A stretch of DNA of 64,000 bases from Pseudomonadota bacterium (GCA_021324885.1 JAJPIF010000028.1:186001-250000), one strand, 5' to 3'. Shown: positions 52,115 to 61,519, counted from the first letter of the stretch. Numbers and translations: made by a program. Notes: generated by a model from the letters alone, not told the origin.

Positions 52115-53470
52115 TTAACGCGGCGACCAGAAGCCGACGCTGCCGTCGGCGATCGTGCGCGGCGCCTGTCCATCGATTGGAACCGCCCAAACCGACGGCG
52201 AGATATTTTCGGGCGGAGCCTGGTCTTGTTGTAGCACCGCGCCGGCAAAGACGATTGCACGCGAGTCCGGAGACCAGATCCGATGCGAAAGGGCATATTG
52301 GTCGAACACCCGATAGACCGTGGACTCGCTCGAACTCGCGATGAAATCGCACAACTTGCGCGGCCGGCCGCCCCCGGCCGCAATCACGTTCCACGTGTTT
52401 GCGTTCTCCCCGGTCCCGATGTAGGCGAGCCACTTCCCGTCAGGCGAGAAGAAATACGCGATCACCGGCGCGCTTACCAGGGTGCTGATGTTACCGGTTT
52501 CGAGGTCGAGCAGATTGATTCCATCATAGGACATCCTGCCTTCCCGCTTGAGGGTGGAGAAGGCGATGTGCCTGGAATCGGCCGCCCACTCGAACGCCGT
52601 CGTTCCGGGAGCCAGTCCCACCATCGGTTTTGCCTCGTTGCCGTCGGCGTCGGCGACCATCAGGTCGAATTGACCCCGGTGGTCGTTGAGCACATAGGCC
52701 AGATGCGATCGATCGGGCGACCAGACCGGGCTTCTGAAGGAAGCGGCCCCGCTGGAAAAAACCTTGACCACGTGCTGGTCGCGCGCCGTTATTTGTATCA
52801 GGCCCGCCTGCTCGGGACCGGAATCCTCGGGCGGCGCGTAATGGAACGCGAGATCATTCAGCGCCTGGTTCCAGTCAAAGAAGATGGGCAAGCCCTTAAG
52901 CAGCGCGCGGACGGGCCGACCCTCGCGCACTTCGGCGAGGATTAGGTCCAGACTGTCGCCATTTTCGGCGAGGAAGAAGATCCGTTGTCCGCCCGGCAGC
53001 CAGTAAAAATAAATCGGATGCTCAGAACTCTGAAACACCGTGATCGGCACGCGCCGAGTGAAGTTGTAAACATTTATCGCGAAATTGAGGCTGCCGCCGC
53101 GCCGCTGCGCGGACGCGTAAGCGATTTGGGTGGCGTCGGGCGAAAACGTGGGCAAATCGTAACTGATGGGCTGGACGGGGGCCGGCGGATCGCTGGCTAG
53201 AGCGGCGGGCACGATGGCGCCGCCGCGCGCTTGTTCGGCCTTGGACGTGCACGTAACGCACAAAGGCTTCCGGCATGCGGCGTCGCAGACATAGAGGTTT
53301 CCTCCCTCGCCGATATACGCGATTCGCCCGGCAATCGGAATCTCGGGAGAACGGCGCTGCCGCGCTCCTCCCACCGTTTTTCCCTGGTGGGATTTTGCCG
53401 CGGTGGATGGAGACCCAGCCGCGATCAGGATTGTCGCGATCAACGCAACGCTCAGCAAGCGGTGGCTCAT
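52115..53470 (-). CDS. Secreted TolB-like beta-propeller protein
   Basis: Exported protein of 451 residues with a signal peptide (RLLSVALIATILIAAGSPST). PD40/WD40-like repeat units read YDLPTFSPDATQIAYASA, SPVWSPDRSHLAYVLN, FEWAADSRHIAFS, YFFSPDGKWLAYIGTG and IWSPDSRAIVFAG. These are TolB-like blades, at least five, and three cysteines sit in CDAACRKPLCVTC. Such propellers bind peptides or polysaccharides in the periplasm. The start at 53470 is chosen since a longer frame upstream would overlap the opposite gene start region. First gene of the operon with a radical SAM protein and a P450. Confidence 0.82.
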   Translation of the reverse strand: MSHRLLSVALIATILIAAGSPSTAAKSHQGKTVGGARQRRSPEIPIAGRIAYIGEGGNLYVCDAACRKPLCVTCTSKAEQARGGAIVPAALASDPPAPVQPISYDLPTFSPDATQIAYASAQRRGGSLNFAINVYNFTRRVPITVFQSSEHPIYFYWLPGGQRIFFLAENGDSLDLILAEVREGRPVRALLKGLPIFFDWNQALNDLAFHYAPPEDSGPEQAGLIQITARDQHVVKVFSSGAASFRSPVWSPDRSHLAYVLNDHRGQFDLMVADADGNEAKPMVGLAPGTTAFEWAADSRHIAFSTLKREGRMSYDGINLLDLETGNISTLVSAPVIAYFFSPDGKWLAYIGTGENANTWNVIAAGGGRPRKLCDFIASSSESTVYRVFDQYALSHRIWSPDSRAIVFAGAVLQQDQAPPENISPSVWAVPIDGQAPRTIADGSVGFWSPR

Positions 53471-53613
53471 TGTATGCTCCAGTCTACCTGCAATCAGGCC
53501 GCAGGTCTCGCCTGAGCAGCCTCGCGGATGGCTGCAAATCGGAAAATCGGAGAAATTATGCGGGGAAACGGGCGCGGGTTGACAGTCGGCGCCAGGCGCG
53601 ACAAAGTTACGAG

Positions 53614-54120
53614 ATGCGCATCGCAGCGATAGTCGGTTTATTGGCTGCCTTGTTGGTCTCCCCTCCGGTGTTGCATGCTCAGCAGCAGGACCCCAATAGC
53701 CCGAGCAACAACGGATGGCAGTTGCACGACCCCAACGAGTATACGCAGGAAGATTCCCATCCGGTGCGCGCGATTGCCTCGTTGCTGAGCCCGATCGGCT
53801 GGGCGCTGGAATGGGGAATCGCGCGTCCCTGGCATTATCTGGCAACCAACACCTTCCTGGCGCCGGTCCTCAATGGCGGCGAAGATGACGACACGTGGAG
53901 CGAATATTACGGAGCGCCGGGCCAGAACGCCGAAATTCCTATGGTGCCGCCGGCCACCGAACCGCGAGCCAGCGCGCAACCATTGCAGGAGCAAAACCTG
54001 GGAAACGATGCGGCGCCCGCCGCGGTTAGCGGCCGCAGCACTGCAACGACAAATCCGCCACCCGTTGGTGCTCCGCCCTATTCGCAGTCTGAGCCACAGG
54101 ACCAGTCAGTATTACATTAG
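53614..54120 (+). CDS. Exported hypothetical protein
   Basis: A 168-residue protein with signal peptide (MRIAAIVGLLAALLVSPPVLHAQ) and cleavage after HAQ or AQQQ. A conserved-looking mid domain (VRAIASLLSPIGWALEWGIA, then RPWHYLATNTFLAPVL) has aromatic and membrane-near features. The C-terminal 60 residues are Pro/Ala/Gln-rich. No family recognised. Divergent from the propeller gene, convergent with the XDH-like gene, and separated from it by a terminator hairpin. Confidence 0.6.
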   Translation: MRIAAIVGLLAALLVSPPVLHAQQQDPNSPSNNGWQLHDPNEYTQEDSHPVRAIASLLSPIGWALEWGIARPWHYLATNTFLAPVLNGGEDDDTWSEYYGAPGQNAEIPMVPPATEPRASAQPLQEQNLGNDAAPAAVSGRSTATTNPPPVGAPPYSQSEPQDQSVLH

Positions 54121-54146
54121 TTCTCCGTCCTGAATTGCGAAAAACG

Positions 54147-54176
54147 ATGCGCGAGCCAGAGGGATGGCTCGCGCAT
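54147..54176 (-). terminator. Rho-independent terminator after the XDH-like gene
   Basis: ATGCGCGAGCCA (54147-54158) and TGGCTCGCGCAT (54165-54176) form a perfect 12-bp stem with a six-base loop. On the minus strand it is followed by CGTTTTTCG, so it terminates messages from the xanthine dehydrogenase-like gene. It lies about 50 bases after that stop codon. Confidence 0.82.
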
Positions 54177-54225
54177 TGATGGCAGGCGTGGATACCTGCA
54201 CCAGTTGTTTTTACGCTCCAGCTTT

Positions 54226-56550
54226 TTACCGCTGCTTTGCTTTGGCGTTTTCGATCGCTTTGATGATGCGCGGAGGCGACATCGGGCACTCCGTCATGCG
54301 CACGCCGATGGCGCGATAGATCGCGTTGGCAACGGCGGCCGGCGGCGGCACTATCGAAACCTCGCCGACACCGCGGATACCCAGTGGATGACCCGGATGG
54401 GGCACTTCGACAATCTGCGGTTCGATCAGTGGCAGGTCAAGGCATGTCGGCATCCGGTAGTCGAGGAATCCGGCGTTGCGCATGATGCCCTGATCGTCGT
54501 ACACGTACTCCTCGTTCAGCGCCCAGCCCAGGCCCTGGGACGTGCCGCCCTGCATCTGTCCTTCGACGTAACTGGGATGGATCGCGCGGCCGGCGTCCTG
54601 CGCCACCGTACAGCGCAGGATCTGGACCTTGCCGGTCTCCGGATCCACTTCGACGTCAACCAGCAACCCGGCAAAGGCCGGACCAACGCTATGCGGATTG
54701 ACTGTGGCGCGGCCGATTATCGGCCCGCCAGTCATCGGCAACCGCATCGCCAAATCACGCAGCGAGACAGGGCGCTTGCCGTTGTTGCGCGCGACCGCCT
54801 TGCCATCGACCCAATCCACATCCTCGGGTTTCATCTGCCACATGCGTGCGGCGCGCTCTTTGAGTTGCCGCACCGTATCAAGGGCGGCCTCATATACCGC
54901 CATCCCGGTCGCGAAGGTGACGCGGCTGCCGCCGGTTACGTCGGTTTGCCCGATGGAATCGGTATCGGCGACCAGCGGGCGGACGCTGTCGATGCCGATG
55001 CCGAGCACTTCCGCCGCGATCATGGCCATCGAAGCGCGCGAACCGCCGATATCGACCGATCCGGTTACCACGCTGACGCTGCCGTCGCCGTGAACGTTGA
55101 TGGTGGCGGATGACTGATGGCCGGCGTTGAACCAGAAGCCAAAGGCCACGCCGCGCCCGCGATTGGGTCCGCTCAGAGGGGTCTTGTAATGCTCGGAGTT
55201 CTTAAGCGCCTGGCAAACTTCGATAAAACCGATTTTGCCATATTTGGGTCCGATGACCTGACGCGTGCCTTCCTGTGCGCCGTTCTTGATGCGGAAATCG
55301 ATCGGGTCCATGCCGCACTTTTCAGCCAGTTCGTCGATCACGGTCTCGGTGGCGAAGGCGGCGTTGGTGGCGCCCGGAGCGCGGTAGGCCGCGGTCTTGG
55401 GCCGATTCACCACTACGTCGAAGCCGTCGATCTGGAAGTTAGGGATGTCGTACGGAGCGATGCAGCACATCGCGCCGGCACCTACCGGCGATCCAGGAAA
55501 CGCACCCGCTTCGAACGCCAACCAGACTTTGGCAGCGTTCAAACGGCCGTCTTTGGTGGCGCCCATCTTGACCTTCATCCATGAACCCGAGGTCGGACCG
55601 GTGGCGCGCAGCACCTCCGCGCGCGTCATCACCATCTTGACCGGCAGGCCGGTCTTGCGTGAAAGCAGCAATGCGATCGGTTCAAGGTAGATGGTCGTCT
55701 TGCCGCCGAAGCCGCCGCCGATCTCAGCGGGAATCACGCGGATATTGCCCTGCGGAACACCCAGCAACAACGAGCAGAGCATGCGCACATCGAAGGGACC
55801 CTGAGTCGAGCAGTAAAGCGTCGCGTGGCCGTCGGGATTGAACACACCCAGCGCGTTATGCGGCTCGATGTAGCCCTGATGGACCATCTCGGTATGGAAT
55901 TCGCGCTCAACCACATAGTCGGAGGCCTCGAAGGCCGCATCGAGGTCGCCGCGCTTGAACTGGAAATGTGCGGCGATATTGGTCGGCTTCTCGCCCGCCC
56001 CCTTGGAAGGCGCGATGAACAGTTCCATCGGAGTGTCGAAGGAGAGTTCCCCGAATTCCTGATTGCGCAGGTCTTCGAGCACGATTGGCGCCTGCGGCGC
56101 CATCGCCTCCTTCACGGTCATCACAAACGGCAGCGGCTCGTACTCGACTTCGATCAGATCGAGCGCCTCCTCGGCGATATGCGGGGAGGTCGCCGCAACC
56201 GCCGCGACCGCGTGGCCGTTATACATCACCTTGTCGCGCGCCAGGATGTTGTGGGCGATGTCATGTGGATTCATCATCATCTCGCCCATGGACTGGCGCC
56301 GTCCGGGCAGGTCCATCAGGTCCTGCCCGGTTACGATCGCCTTGACCCCGGGCAGGCGCAGCGCCTTGTCGAGCTTGATCGATTTGATTCGCGCATGGGG
56401 ATAGGGGCTGCGCAGGACTTTGCCGTGCAACATGCCAGGCAGGCTATAATCGGCGCCGTACTTGGCGCGCCCGGTAACCTTGTCGATCCCGTCGTGACGC
56501 ACGGGCCGGGTTCCGATAACTTTGAATTGGTGCTCCGCGGTTGTGCTCAT
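54226..56550 (-). CDS. Xanthine dehydrogenase-type molybdopterin-binding subunit
   Basis: Large subunit of a molybdenum hydroxylase, 774 residues. Starts with GTRPVRHDGIDKVTGRAKYG, then the pterin region GGGFGGKTTIYLEPIALLLS, QGGTSQGLGWALNEEY, and the active-site glutamate in GVGEVSIVPPPAAVANAIYR. The order is normal for XdhB/CoxL relatives; the active-loop cysteine motif of CO dehydrogenase (AYRCSFR) reads AYRAPGA here, so it is not CO dehydrogenase. Partners for FAD and 2Fe-2S are not in the window. Starts 37 bp after HyuA; a 12-bp terminator follows. Needs molybdenum cofactor. Confidence 0.92.
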   Translation of the reverse strand: MSTTAEHQFKVIGTRPVRHDGIDKVTGRAKYGADYSLPGMLHGKVLRSPYPHARIKSIKLDKALRLPGVKAIVTGQDLMDLPGRRQSMGEMMMNPHDIAHNILARDKVMYNGHAVAAVAATSPHIAEEALDLIEVEYEPLPFVMTVKEAMAPQAPIVLEDLRNQEFGELSFDTPMELFIAPSKGAGEKPTNIAAHFQFKRGDLDAAFEASDYVVEREFHTEMVHQGYIEPHNALGVFNPDGHATLYCSTQGPFDVRMLCSLLLGVPQGNIRVIPAEIGGGFGGKTTIYLEPIALLLSRKTGLPVKMVMTRAEVLRATGPTSGSWMKVKMGATKDGRLNAAKVWLAFEAGAFPGSPVGAGAMCCIAPYDIPNFQIDGFDVVVNRPKTAAYRAPGATNAAFATETVIDELAEKCGMDPIDFRIKNGAQEGTRQVIGPKYGKIGFIEVCQALKNSEHYKTPLSGPNRGRGVAFGFWFNAGHQSSATINVHGDGSVSVVTGSVDIGGSRASMAMIAAEVLGIGIDSVRPLVADTDSIGQTDVTGGSRVTFATGMAVYEAALDTVRQLKERAARMWQMKPEDVDWVDGKAVARNNGKRPVSLRDLAMRLPMTGGPIIGRATVNPHSVGPAFAGLLVDVEVDPETGKVQILRCTVAQDAGRAIHPSYVEGQMQGGTSQGLGWALNEEYVYDDQGIMRNAGFLDYRMPTCLDLPLIEPQIVEVPHPGHPLGIRGVGEVSIVPPPAAVANAIYRAIGVRMTECPMSPPRIIKAIENAKAKQR

Positions 56551-56587
56551 GGTTTTCAGCTGCCCCTTTCCTGATGCTTGAATTGGA

Positions 56588-58708
56588 TTATAAACGCGGC
56601 CGGCCGCCCACGTTCAAGACTATGTTGCCGTAGTCGTCCATGTGGCTGGTCTGTCCCGGACGCACGGGCATGGTCGTGTGCGGCAACTCGATAATCGCCG
56701 GTCCGCTGATTTCCGCGCCCGGCTCCATGCGCTCGCCGTTGAGCACGGGAGTTTCCAGAAAACCTTCGGCTTCCCACCAATACACTGGACGCGTTTTGCT
56801 CACTGGCGCGGGCGGTTGGCCGTTGCCTCGGCCTTTGGGCAGTTTGCCGGGATTCACTTCCGGCAGACGGCCGACTGCGCGCACCCGCAGCTTCATCACT
56901 TCGACTCCGGCCTCACGAAAGCCCGCGCCCTCGCCATAACGCCGCGCGTAAGTTGACTCGAAGGTGGTAATCAACGAGTTTACGCGCTCTGCAGCCAGGC
57001 CTTCTGAAGGATATGGGATTTCGAGCGAGGAGATTTGCGCGCCATACTTAAGGCTGATGAAGCGCTCTAATCCCATATTCGCGCGGGTGAACCCTTCCGC
57101 TGCCAGTTGAAGACGGGCAGCCTCTTCCATCTCGGTGAAGATACGATTGAGCGTCCGCGCGTCAAACGGCTCACGCATGAATTCGTTGCGGTCATAGACG
57201 TGCACGACGCCGCCGAGATAGGTTCCCAGCGCCGACCATACCGCCGCGCAATTGCCCAGTGGCACTACTACCTGCTTGACACCCAACTCGCGCGCGTATG
57301 CGCCGGCATGCGTTGGACCACCGCCGCCGAAAGCGAAAACCACGAACTCGCGCGGGTCGTAGCCGCGAAACAGCGTCATCCGGCGGATCTCTCCGGCCAT
57401 CAAATTGTCCGCAATCTGGCAAATACCCGCCGCCGTTTCCTCCAAACCAAGTCCCAACGATTTAGCGAGGCGACCCACGCCCTCGCGCGCCAACTCGCTA
57501 TTGAGCTTGCGCTTGCCACCCAGGAAGTAATCGGGATCCAGAACGCCCAGCACGAGGTTGGCGTCGGTGACGGTGGGTTCGGTCCCGCCCTGACCGTAGC
57601 ACATCGGACCCGGTTCGGCGCCGGCGCTGCGCGGTCCCACGCGCATCGCGCCCGAGGCCGGATCGACATAGGCGATACTGCCGCCGCCGGCGCCGATCGA
57701 AACCACATCGACCATCGAAACCGCCATCTCATAGCGGCCCATCACGGTCGAGCTGCGTGTCAGGGGCGCGCCCTGATAAATAATGCCGACATCGAAGGTG
57801 GTGCCGCCCATGTCGGTGGTGATGATATTGGGATAGCCCATGCGCGGGCCGAGAATGCTGGAGGCGGCAACGCCGCTGACCGGACCGGAATCGATGGTGT
57901 ATAGCGGTACCGCCTCCGCCCGATCGCCCGGCACGCATCCGCCAACGCACTGTGCGAACAGCAACCGGCCTCGGTAACCGGCATCCGCGGCCTGTGTTTC
58001 AAGCCCGCTCACGTAGCGCTTCATCAGCGGGCCAATACACGCGTTGAACACCGCAGCCACGGCCCGGGGATACTCGCCAACCATCGGCGCCACTTCGTGC
58101 GAGCAACTGACGAACAAGTCAGGCGCGATACGATGGACCATGTCAGCCAGGGCCCGTTCGTGCGCCGGATTCATCGGCGACCACAACAGGCAGATGGCCA
58201 GGGCTTCGATGCCCTTGTCCAGCAGCCGGCGAACTGCGGCTTGTGCGCCGAGTTCGTCCAGCGCGACAACCACGTTGCCCTTGCAATCGACCCGTTCAAC
58301 GATTTCCTCGATGCAATCGGATGAGACCAGCGGTTGGGGCTTGTGCGCGCCGGGGATATAAAGGAGTTCGTCGATCGAAAGTCCCTTGGTGCGTCCCCCG
58401 CCGCGCATGATCGAAAGCGCTTCGCCGTGCCCGACGGTGGTCAACAGGCCGACCTTGGCGCCGCGACCGGTGATGATCGCGTTGGTGCCGACGGTGGTGC
58501 CGTTGACCAGCGTGACGGTGTTGGACAGCAATTGCCGGAGATCGAGACCGGCGGCTGATGCTGCCGCTTCCAGCGCGTTGAAGAAACCTTGCGCGGGATT
58601 TTGCGGCGTGGTCGGCGCTTTGCCGGTGATGAAGCGGCCCGCGCGGTCGTCAAACACCGCGCAGTCGGTGAAGGTCCCGCCAATATCCACGCCCACCATG
58701 TAGCTCAT
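56588..58708 (-). CDS. Hydantoinase/oxoprolinase family protein, HyuA-like
   Basis: ATP-dependent hydantoinase or oxoprolinase alpha subunit of 706 residues. N-terminal VDIGGTFTDCAVFDDRAGR is the actin-like phosphate loop. Others are TNAIITGRGAKVGLLTTVGH, TTDMGGTTFDVGIIYQG, SIGAGGGSIAYVDPASGAMR and the DANLVLGVLDPDYFLGG stretch. AGGAAC precedes the ATG. The partner HyuB is absent from the window; the next gene instead codes a molybdenum hydroxylase subunit. The gene lies between the amidohydrolase (100 bp) and that subunit (37 bp), so a lactam or cyclic imide degradative pathway is possible. Confidence 0.92.
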   Translation of the reverse strand: MSYMVGVDIGGTFTDCAVFDDRAGRFITGKAPTTPQNPAQGFFNALEAAASAAGLDLRQLLSNTVTLVNGTTVGTNAIITGRGAKVGLLTTVGHGEALSIMRGGGRTKGLSIDELLYIPGAHKPQPLVSSDCIEEIVERVDCKGNVVVALDELGAQAAVRRLLDKGIEALAICLLWSPMNPAHERALADMVHRIAPDLFVSCSHEVAPMVGEYPRAVAAVFNACIGPLMKRYVSGLETQAADAGYRGRLLFAQCVGGCVPGDRAEAVPLYTIDSGPVSGVAASSILGPRMGYPNIITTDMGGTTFDVGIIYQGAPLTRSSTVMGRYEMAVSMVDVVSIGAGGGSIAYVDPASGAMRVGPRSAGAEPGPMCYGQGGTEPTVTDANLVLGVLDPDYFLGGKRKLNSELAREGVGRLAKSLGLGLEETAAGICQIADNLMAGEIRRMTLFRGYDPREFVVFAFGGGGPTHAGAYARELGVKQVVVPLGNCAAVWSALGTYLGGVVHVYDRNEFMREPFDARTLNRIFTEMEEAARLQLAAEGFTRANMGLERFISLKYGAQISSLEIPYPSEGLAAERVNSLITTFESTYARRYGEGAGFREAGVEVMKLRVRAVGRLPEVNPGKLPKGRGNGQPPAPVSKTRPVYWWEAEGFLETPVLNGERMEPGAEISGPAIIELPHTTMPVRPGQTSHMDDYGNIVLNVGGRPRL

Positions 58709-58808
58709 GTGATGAAATGTTCCTACTTTCCGGGTTCATTGCGGCGAACGTCCGGCTGTCCCCTCTCCTGGTCCTGACAGAGGGGAGCGGACAAGAAGGG
58801 AGCCGCAA

Positions 58809-59930
58809 TCATGAGTCGAGCTTGTACAATCGCACCGCGTTGCCGGCGATCATCTTGTACTTGTCCTCGGCCGGCACCCCTTCGAATTGCTCCTCGATGA
58901 CCTTGGTCGAATTGGGCCAGGTGCTGTCGCTGTGCGGATAGTCTGAACTCCACATCTGGGTATCGACGCCGATCATCTCTCGCAGCAGGATTCCGGCTCG
59001 ATCCTCGATGAACGTTGAATAAAGGTTGTGCTTGACGCATTCGCTGGGCAGCCGATCAAGTTTCACTTTTAGCCACGGCCCGTGGCGGCGCAGACTCTCG
59101 TCGGCGCGCTGGACGAAATGGATCAGCCATCCGGTGCGTCCCTCGGCCGACACGACCTTCAAATTGGGGAAGCGGTCGAACACGCCGCCGAAGACGAGGT
59201 CAGCGAACGGCATCGAGTAGGAAAAGTCGCGCATCACCTGGTTGGCCATCCAGGGGCCGCCCTGGTTGGGCGCGCCGAAGGCGAACGGACGGTTGAGCCC
59301 GCGATGGAACGCCAGCGGCAGATCCATTTCCTGCGCTGCCGCCCAAAGGGGATCATAAAAGCGATCGTGGTAGCGTTTCCACGGGAAAATCGGGATCTGC
59401 GCGCTCCTGATCTTCCACTGCCTGACGTTGCGGTAAAGCTCGTCGAGCGCGTCCTGGATAGTTTCTTCCTCGACCGGCAGCAGGGGCGGTCCGACCAGCC
59501 GCGCGGGGTCGTACGAGCAGAACTCGCCCAGCCAGTCGTTGAAAGCGCGAAAACATGCCAGGCGCAGGTCGCGGTCCTTGATGTTGTAGACACTGGCTGC
59601 CACCCCGAAGTACAGGATCGATGCGTCGCAGCCGTCCTTTTTCATGTCCTCGATATGCTGTTTGGGATCCCATGAGCCGCGCGCAATATCCTCGAACTTG
59701 AGCCCGGCCGGAATGTAGCGTTCAGGGCCGCGCACCTCGCCCTTTTGCAAGGCGGCGGAGACCAGGCCAAAACTGTGTGGCTGCTCATCGGGGAATTTCC
59801 AGCCTTCACCGCCGTCGGGAGTCGGGACTATGCGGGGGGCGAGGTCCTTGAACTTTGCCGGAACGCGGTCGATCCAGGTGCCCGGCGGTTCATTGATGTG
59901 AGAGTCGGCGGAAATCACATTATATTTCAT
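58809..59930 (-). CDS. Amidohydrolase (PF04909 type), third copy
   Basis: A 373-residue amidohydrolase-2 enzyme. Start ADSHINEPPGTWIDRVPAKF resembles the second copy. LPLAFHRGLN has the mid His; the metal Asp at the C-terminus is in MWSSDYPHSDSTWP. AAGGAG stands before the ATG at 59930. First of the minus-strand trio (amidohydrolase-HyuA-XDH-like). Divergent from the alcohol dehydrogenase gene with 132 bp between the starts. Likely hydrolyses or decarboxylates a cyclic amide or aromatic. Confidence 0.87.
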   Translation of the reverse strand: MKYNVISADSHINEPPGTWIDRVPAKFKDLAPRIVPTPDGGEGWKFPDEQPHSFGLVSAALQKGEVRGPERYIPAGLKFEDIARGSWDPKQHIEDMKKDGCDASILYFGVAASVYNIKDRDLRLACFRAFNDWLGEFCSYDPARLVGPPLLPVEEETIQDALDELYRNVRQWKIRSAQIPIFPWKRYHDRFYDPLWAAAQEMDLPLAFHRGLNRPFAFGAPNQGGPWMANQVMRDFSYSMPFADLVFGGVFDRFPNLKVVSAEGRTGWLIHFVQRADESLRRHGPWLKVKLDRLPSECVKHNLYSTFIEDRAGILLREMIGVDTQMWSSDYPHSDSTWPNSTKVIEEQFEGVPAEDKYKMIAGNAVRLYKLDS

Positions 59931-60062
59931 CGCGGCAGATCTCCTTGTGGTGCAGGATAGACCCGGCGCTTGTGACCCGGTCACCGCCATCGTAGGCTAT
60001 CTCACTTGCGATATGAAAGGACCCGGCCGCGCGCCGGCAACTGTTTTATCAGGAACACGACA

Positions 60063-61181
60063 ATGGCGACAATTCCCAAAACCTGCAAAGCCGCGGTGAT
60101 TAACCGGATCAAAGCGCCGATCACGATCGAGGAAGTCCAGGTGCCGCAGGAGCTCGAGCCGGGCGGCATGTTGGTGCGAACCGACGTGGCGTCGCTGTGC
60201 GGCTCCGACATCCACATGTGGGACGGCACCATCATGCTGCCGATCGAACCCTTCCTACCGATTATTCCCGGCCATGAGATGATGGGGACAATCGTCGACC
60301 GCGGTCAGGTGCGCTGCGACGCGGTGGGGCAGCCGCTGGCCGAAGGCGATCGCATCGTGTGGAGTCCCGCCACCTGCGGTGAATGCTTCTGGTGCCGCAT
60401 CACCAAACAGGAGTCGTTGTGCCCCAACCGACGCAATTACAACTTCGCCTCCTGTCGCAATTATCCTTACCTGGTCGGTGGGCTGTCGGAATACTGCTAC
60501 GTTTATCCCACCTCGGGAAAGATCAAAATCCCTGACGAGGTGAAGAGCGAATGGGCGTCGGCCGCATCGTGCGCGCTGCGCACGGTCGTGCACGCTTTCG
60601 AAAAACTCGGCCCCGTCCACGACTACGACACGGTGGTAGTCCAGGGCGCCGGGCCGGTGGGTCTGTTTGCCACCGCGATGGCATCGAAGGCGGGGGCCAG
60701 TCGGATCATCACCATCGGCGCGCCGCAGGTCAGATTGGACATCGCCAAACGCTGGGGCGCCAACCATCTCATCTCGGTGGAGAAGCACAACCCGATCGAT
60801 CGCCAGGATCAGATTATGACGCTGACTGGCGGGCGCGGCGCCGATATCGTGATCGAGGCGTCCGGCGCCAAAACCGCCTTTCGCGAGGGAATCGAGATGG
60901 TGCGCCGGGGCGGACGCTACCTGGTGATCGGGCAGACCAACCGCGACGAGATTTCGATCGCGCCCAGCGCAATCGTGGGGCGCGAGATGATGCTGATTGG
61001 GTCGTTATCGGCCGAGACCACCGATTACTACCGTGCGATGGAGTTTCTGCGCAACAACCGCGAGCGCTTCGATTTCGACGCGATGGTCAGCACGCGCTAC
61101 CCGTTGTCCAGGGTCAATGACGCATACGAGGCGATGCGTAACTTCTTTGACATAAAGCCGCTCATCCTGCCCCATTTGTGA
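60063..61181 (+). CDS. Zinc-dependent alcohol dehydrogenase (MDR), second
   Basis: A 372-residue MDR enzyme. Catalytic zinc residues in ASLCGSDIHMWDG and PGHEMMGTIVD; the structural zinc lobe is CGECFWCRITKQESLC. Rossmann motif VQGAGPVGLFATAMASKAGA. ATG at 60063 with AGGAAC upstream; a frame-opening ATG at 60006 has no site. It differs from the first ADH (12094-13185) in the lobe spacing, so it is another subfamily, probably polyol- or threonine dehydrogenase-like. Divergent from the amidohydrolase trio, of which it may be a functional partner. Confidence 0.9.
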   Translation: MATIPKTCKAAVINRIKAPITIEEVQVPQELEPGGMLVRTDVASLCGSDIHMWDGTIMLPIEPFLPIIPGHEMMGTIVDRGQVRCDAVGQPLAEGDRIVWSPATCGECFWCRITKQESLCPNRRNYNFASCRNYPYLVGGLSEYCYVYPTSGKIKIPDEVKSEWASAASCALRTVVHAFEKLGPVHDYDTVVVQGAGPVGLFATAMASKAGASRIITIGAPQVRLDIAKRWGANHLISVEKHNPIDRQDQIMTLTGGRGADIVIEASGAKTAFREGIEMVRRGGRYLVIGQTNRDEISIAPSAIVGREMMLIGSLSAETTDYYRAMEFLRNNRERFDFDAMVSTRYPLSRVNDAYEAMRNFFDIKPLILPHL

Positions 61182-61519
61182 GCGGATGCGAGTTGCATTC
61201 ACCCGGTGGTTTCGGGAATGATTGCATCACTTCTGTGGATCGGCACAGGACGAAAAGCAAACTCGTGGGCCTGGCGCTGTTTGCGATGGCGGCAGCGGTC
61301 GGCGCTGGGGGATGCGATCCGGTAATCGACGTGGCCGGCGCCAACTTTCCCGCCTGGCTGCTGTGCGTACTGGCCGGGTCACTCATCGCGGCAGCGTTTC
61401 GTCCGCTGTTCGTGGTCGCGCGCATTGATCCATACCTGGGTCCTCGTCCTCTCATCTATACGAGCCTCGCCGCGATGTTCGCCCTGATCGTATGGATAAT
61501 CTTCTTCAACCGGATTTGA
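61178..61519 (+). CDS. YtcA-like small lipoprotein of an efflux module
   Basis: A small membrane lipoprotein of the YtcA type (PF17090), found next to MdtN/HlyD transport genes in E. coli. The lipobox AVGAGGC is followed by DPVIDVAGANFPAWLLCVLA, close to the YtcA pattern 'C.P.InvaGA.FP.W..C...G'. Two more helices include AAAFRPLFVV and the end FALIVWIIFFNRI. The start is unsure: GTG at 61178 overlaps the alcohol dehydrogenase stop, but GTG at 61235 gives a normal short signal peptide. Overlaps the HlyD gene by 28 bp. Confidence 0.78.
   Translation: MSGCELHSPGGFGNDCITSVDRHRTKSKLVGLALFAMAAAVGAGGCDPVIDVAGANFPAWLLCVLAGSLIAAAFRPLFVVARIDPYLGPRPLIYTSLAAMFALIVWIIFFNRI

Noticed and set aside
53471-53845. 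N-terminal extension of the propeller gene
   Set aside because: The region overlaps the start of the divergent exported protein and lacks a signal peptide; the signal peptide begins at 53470.
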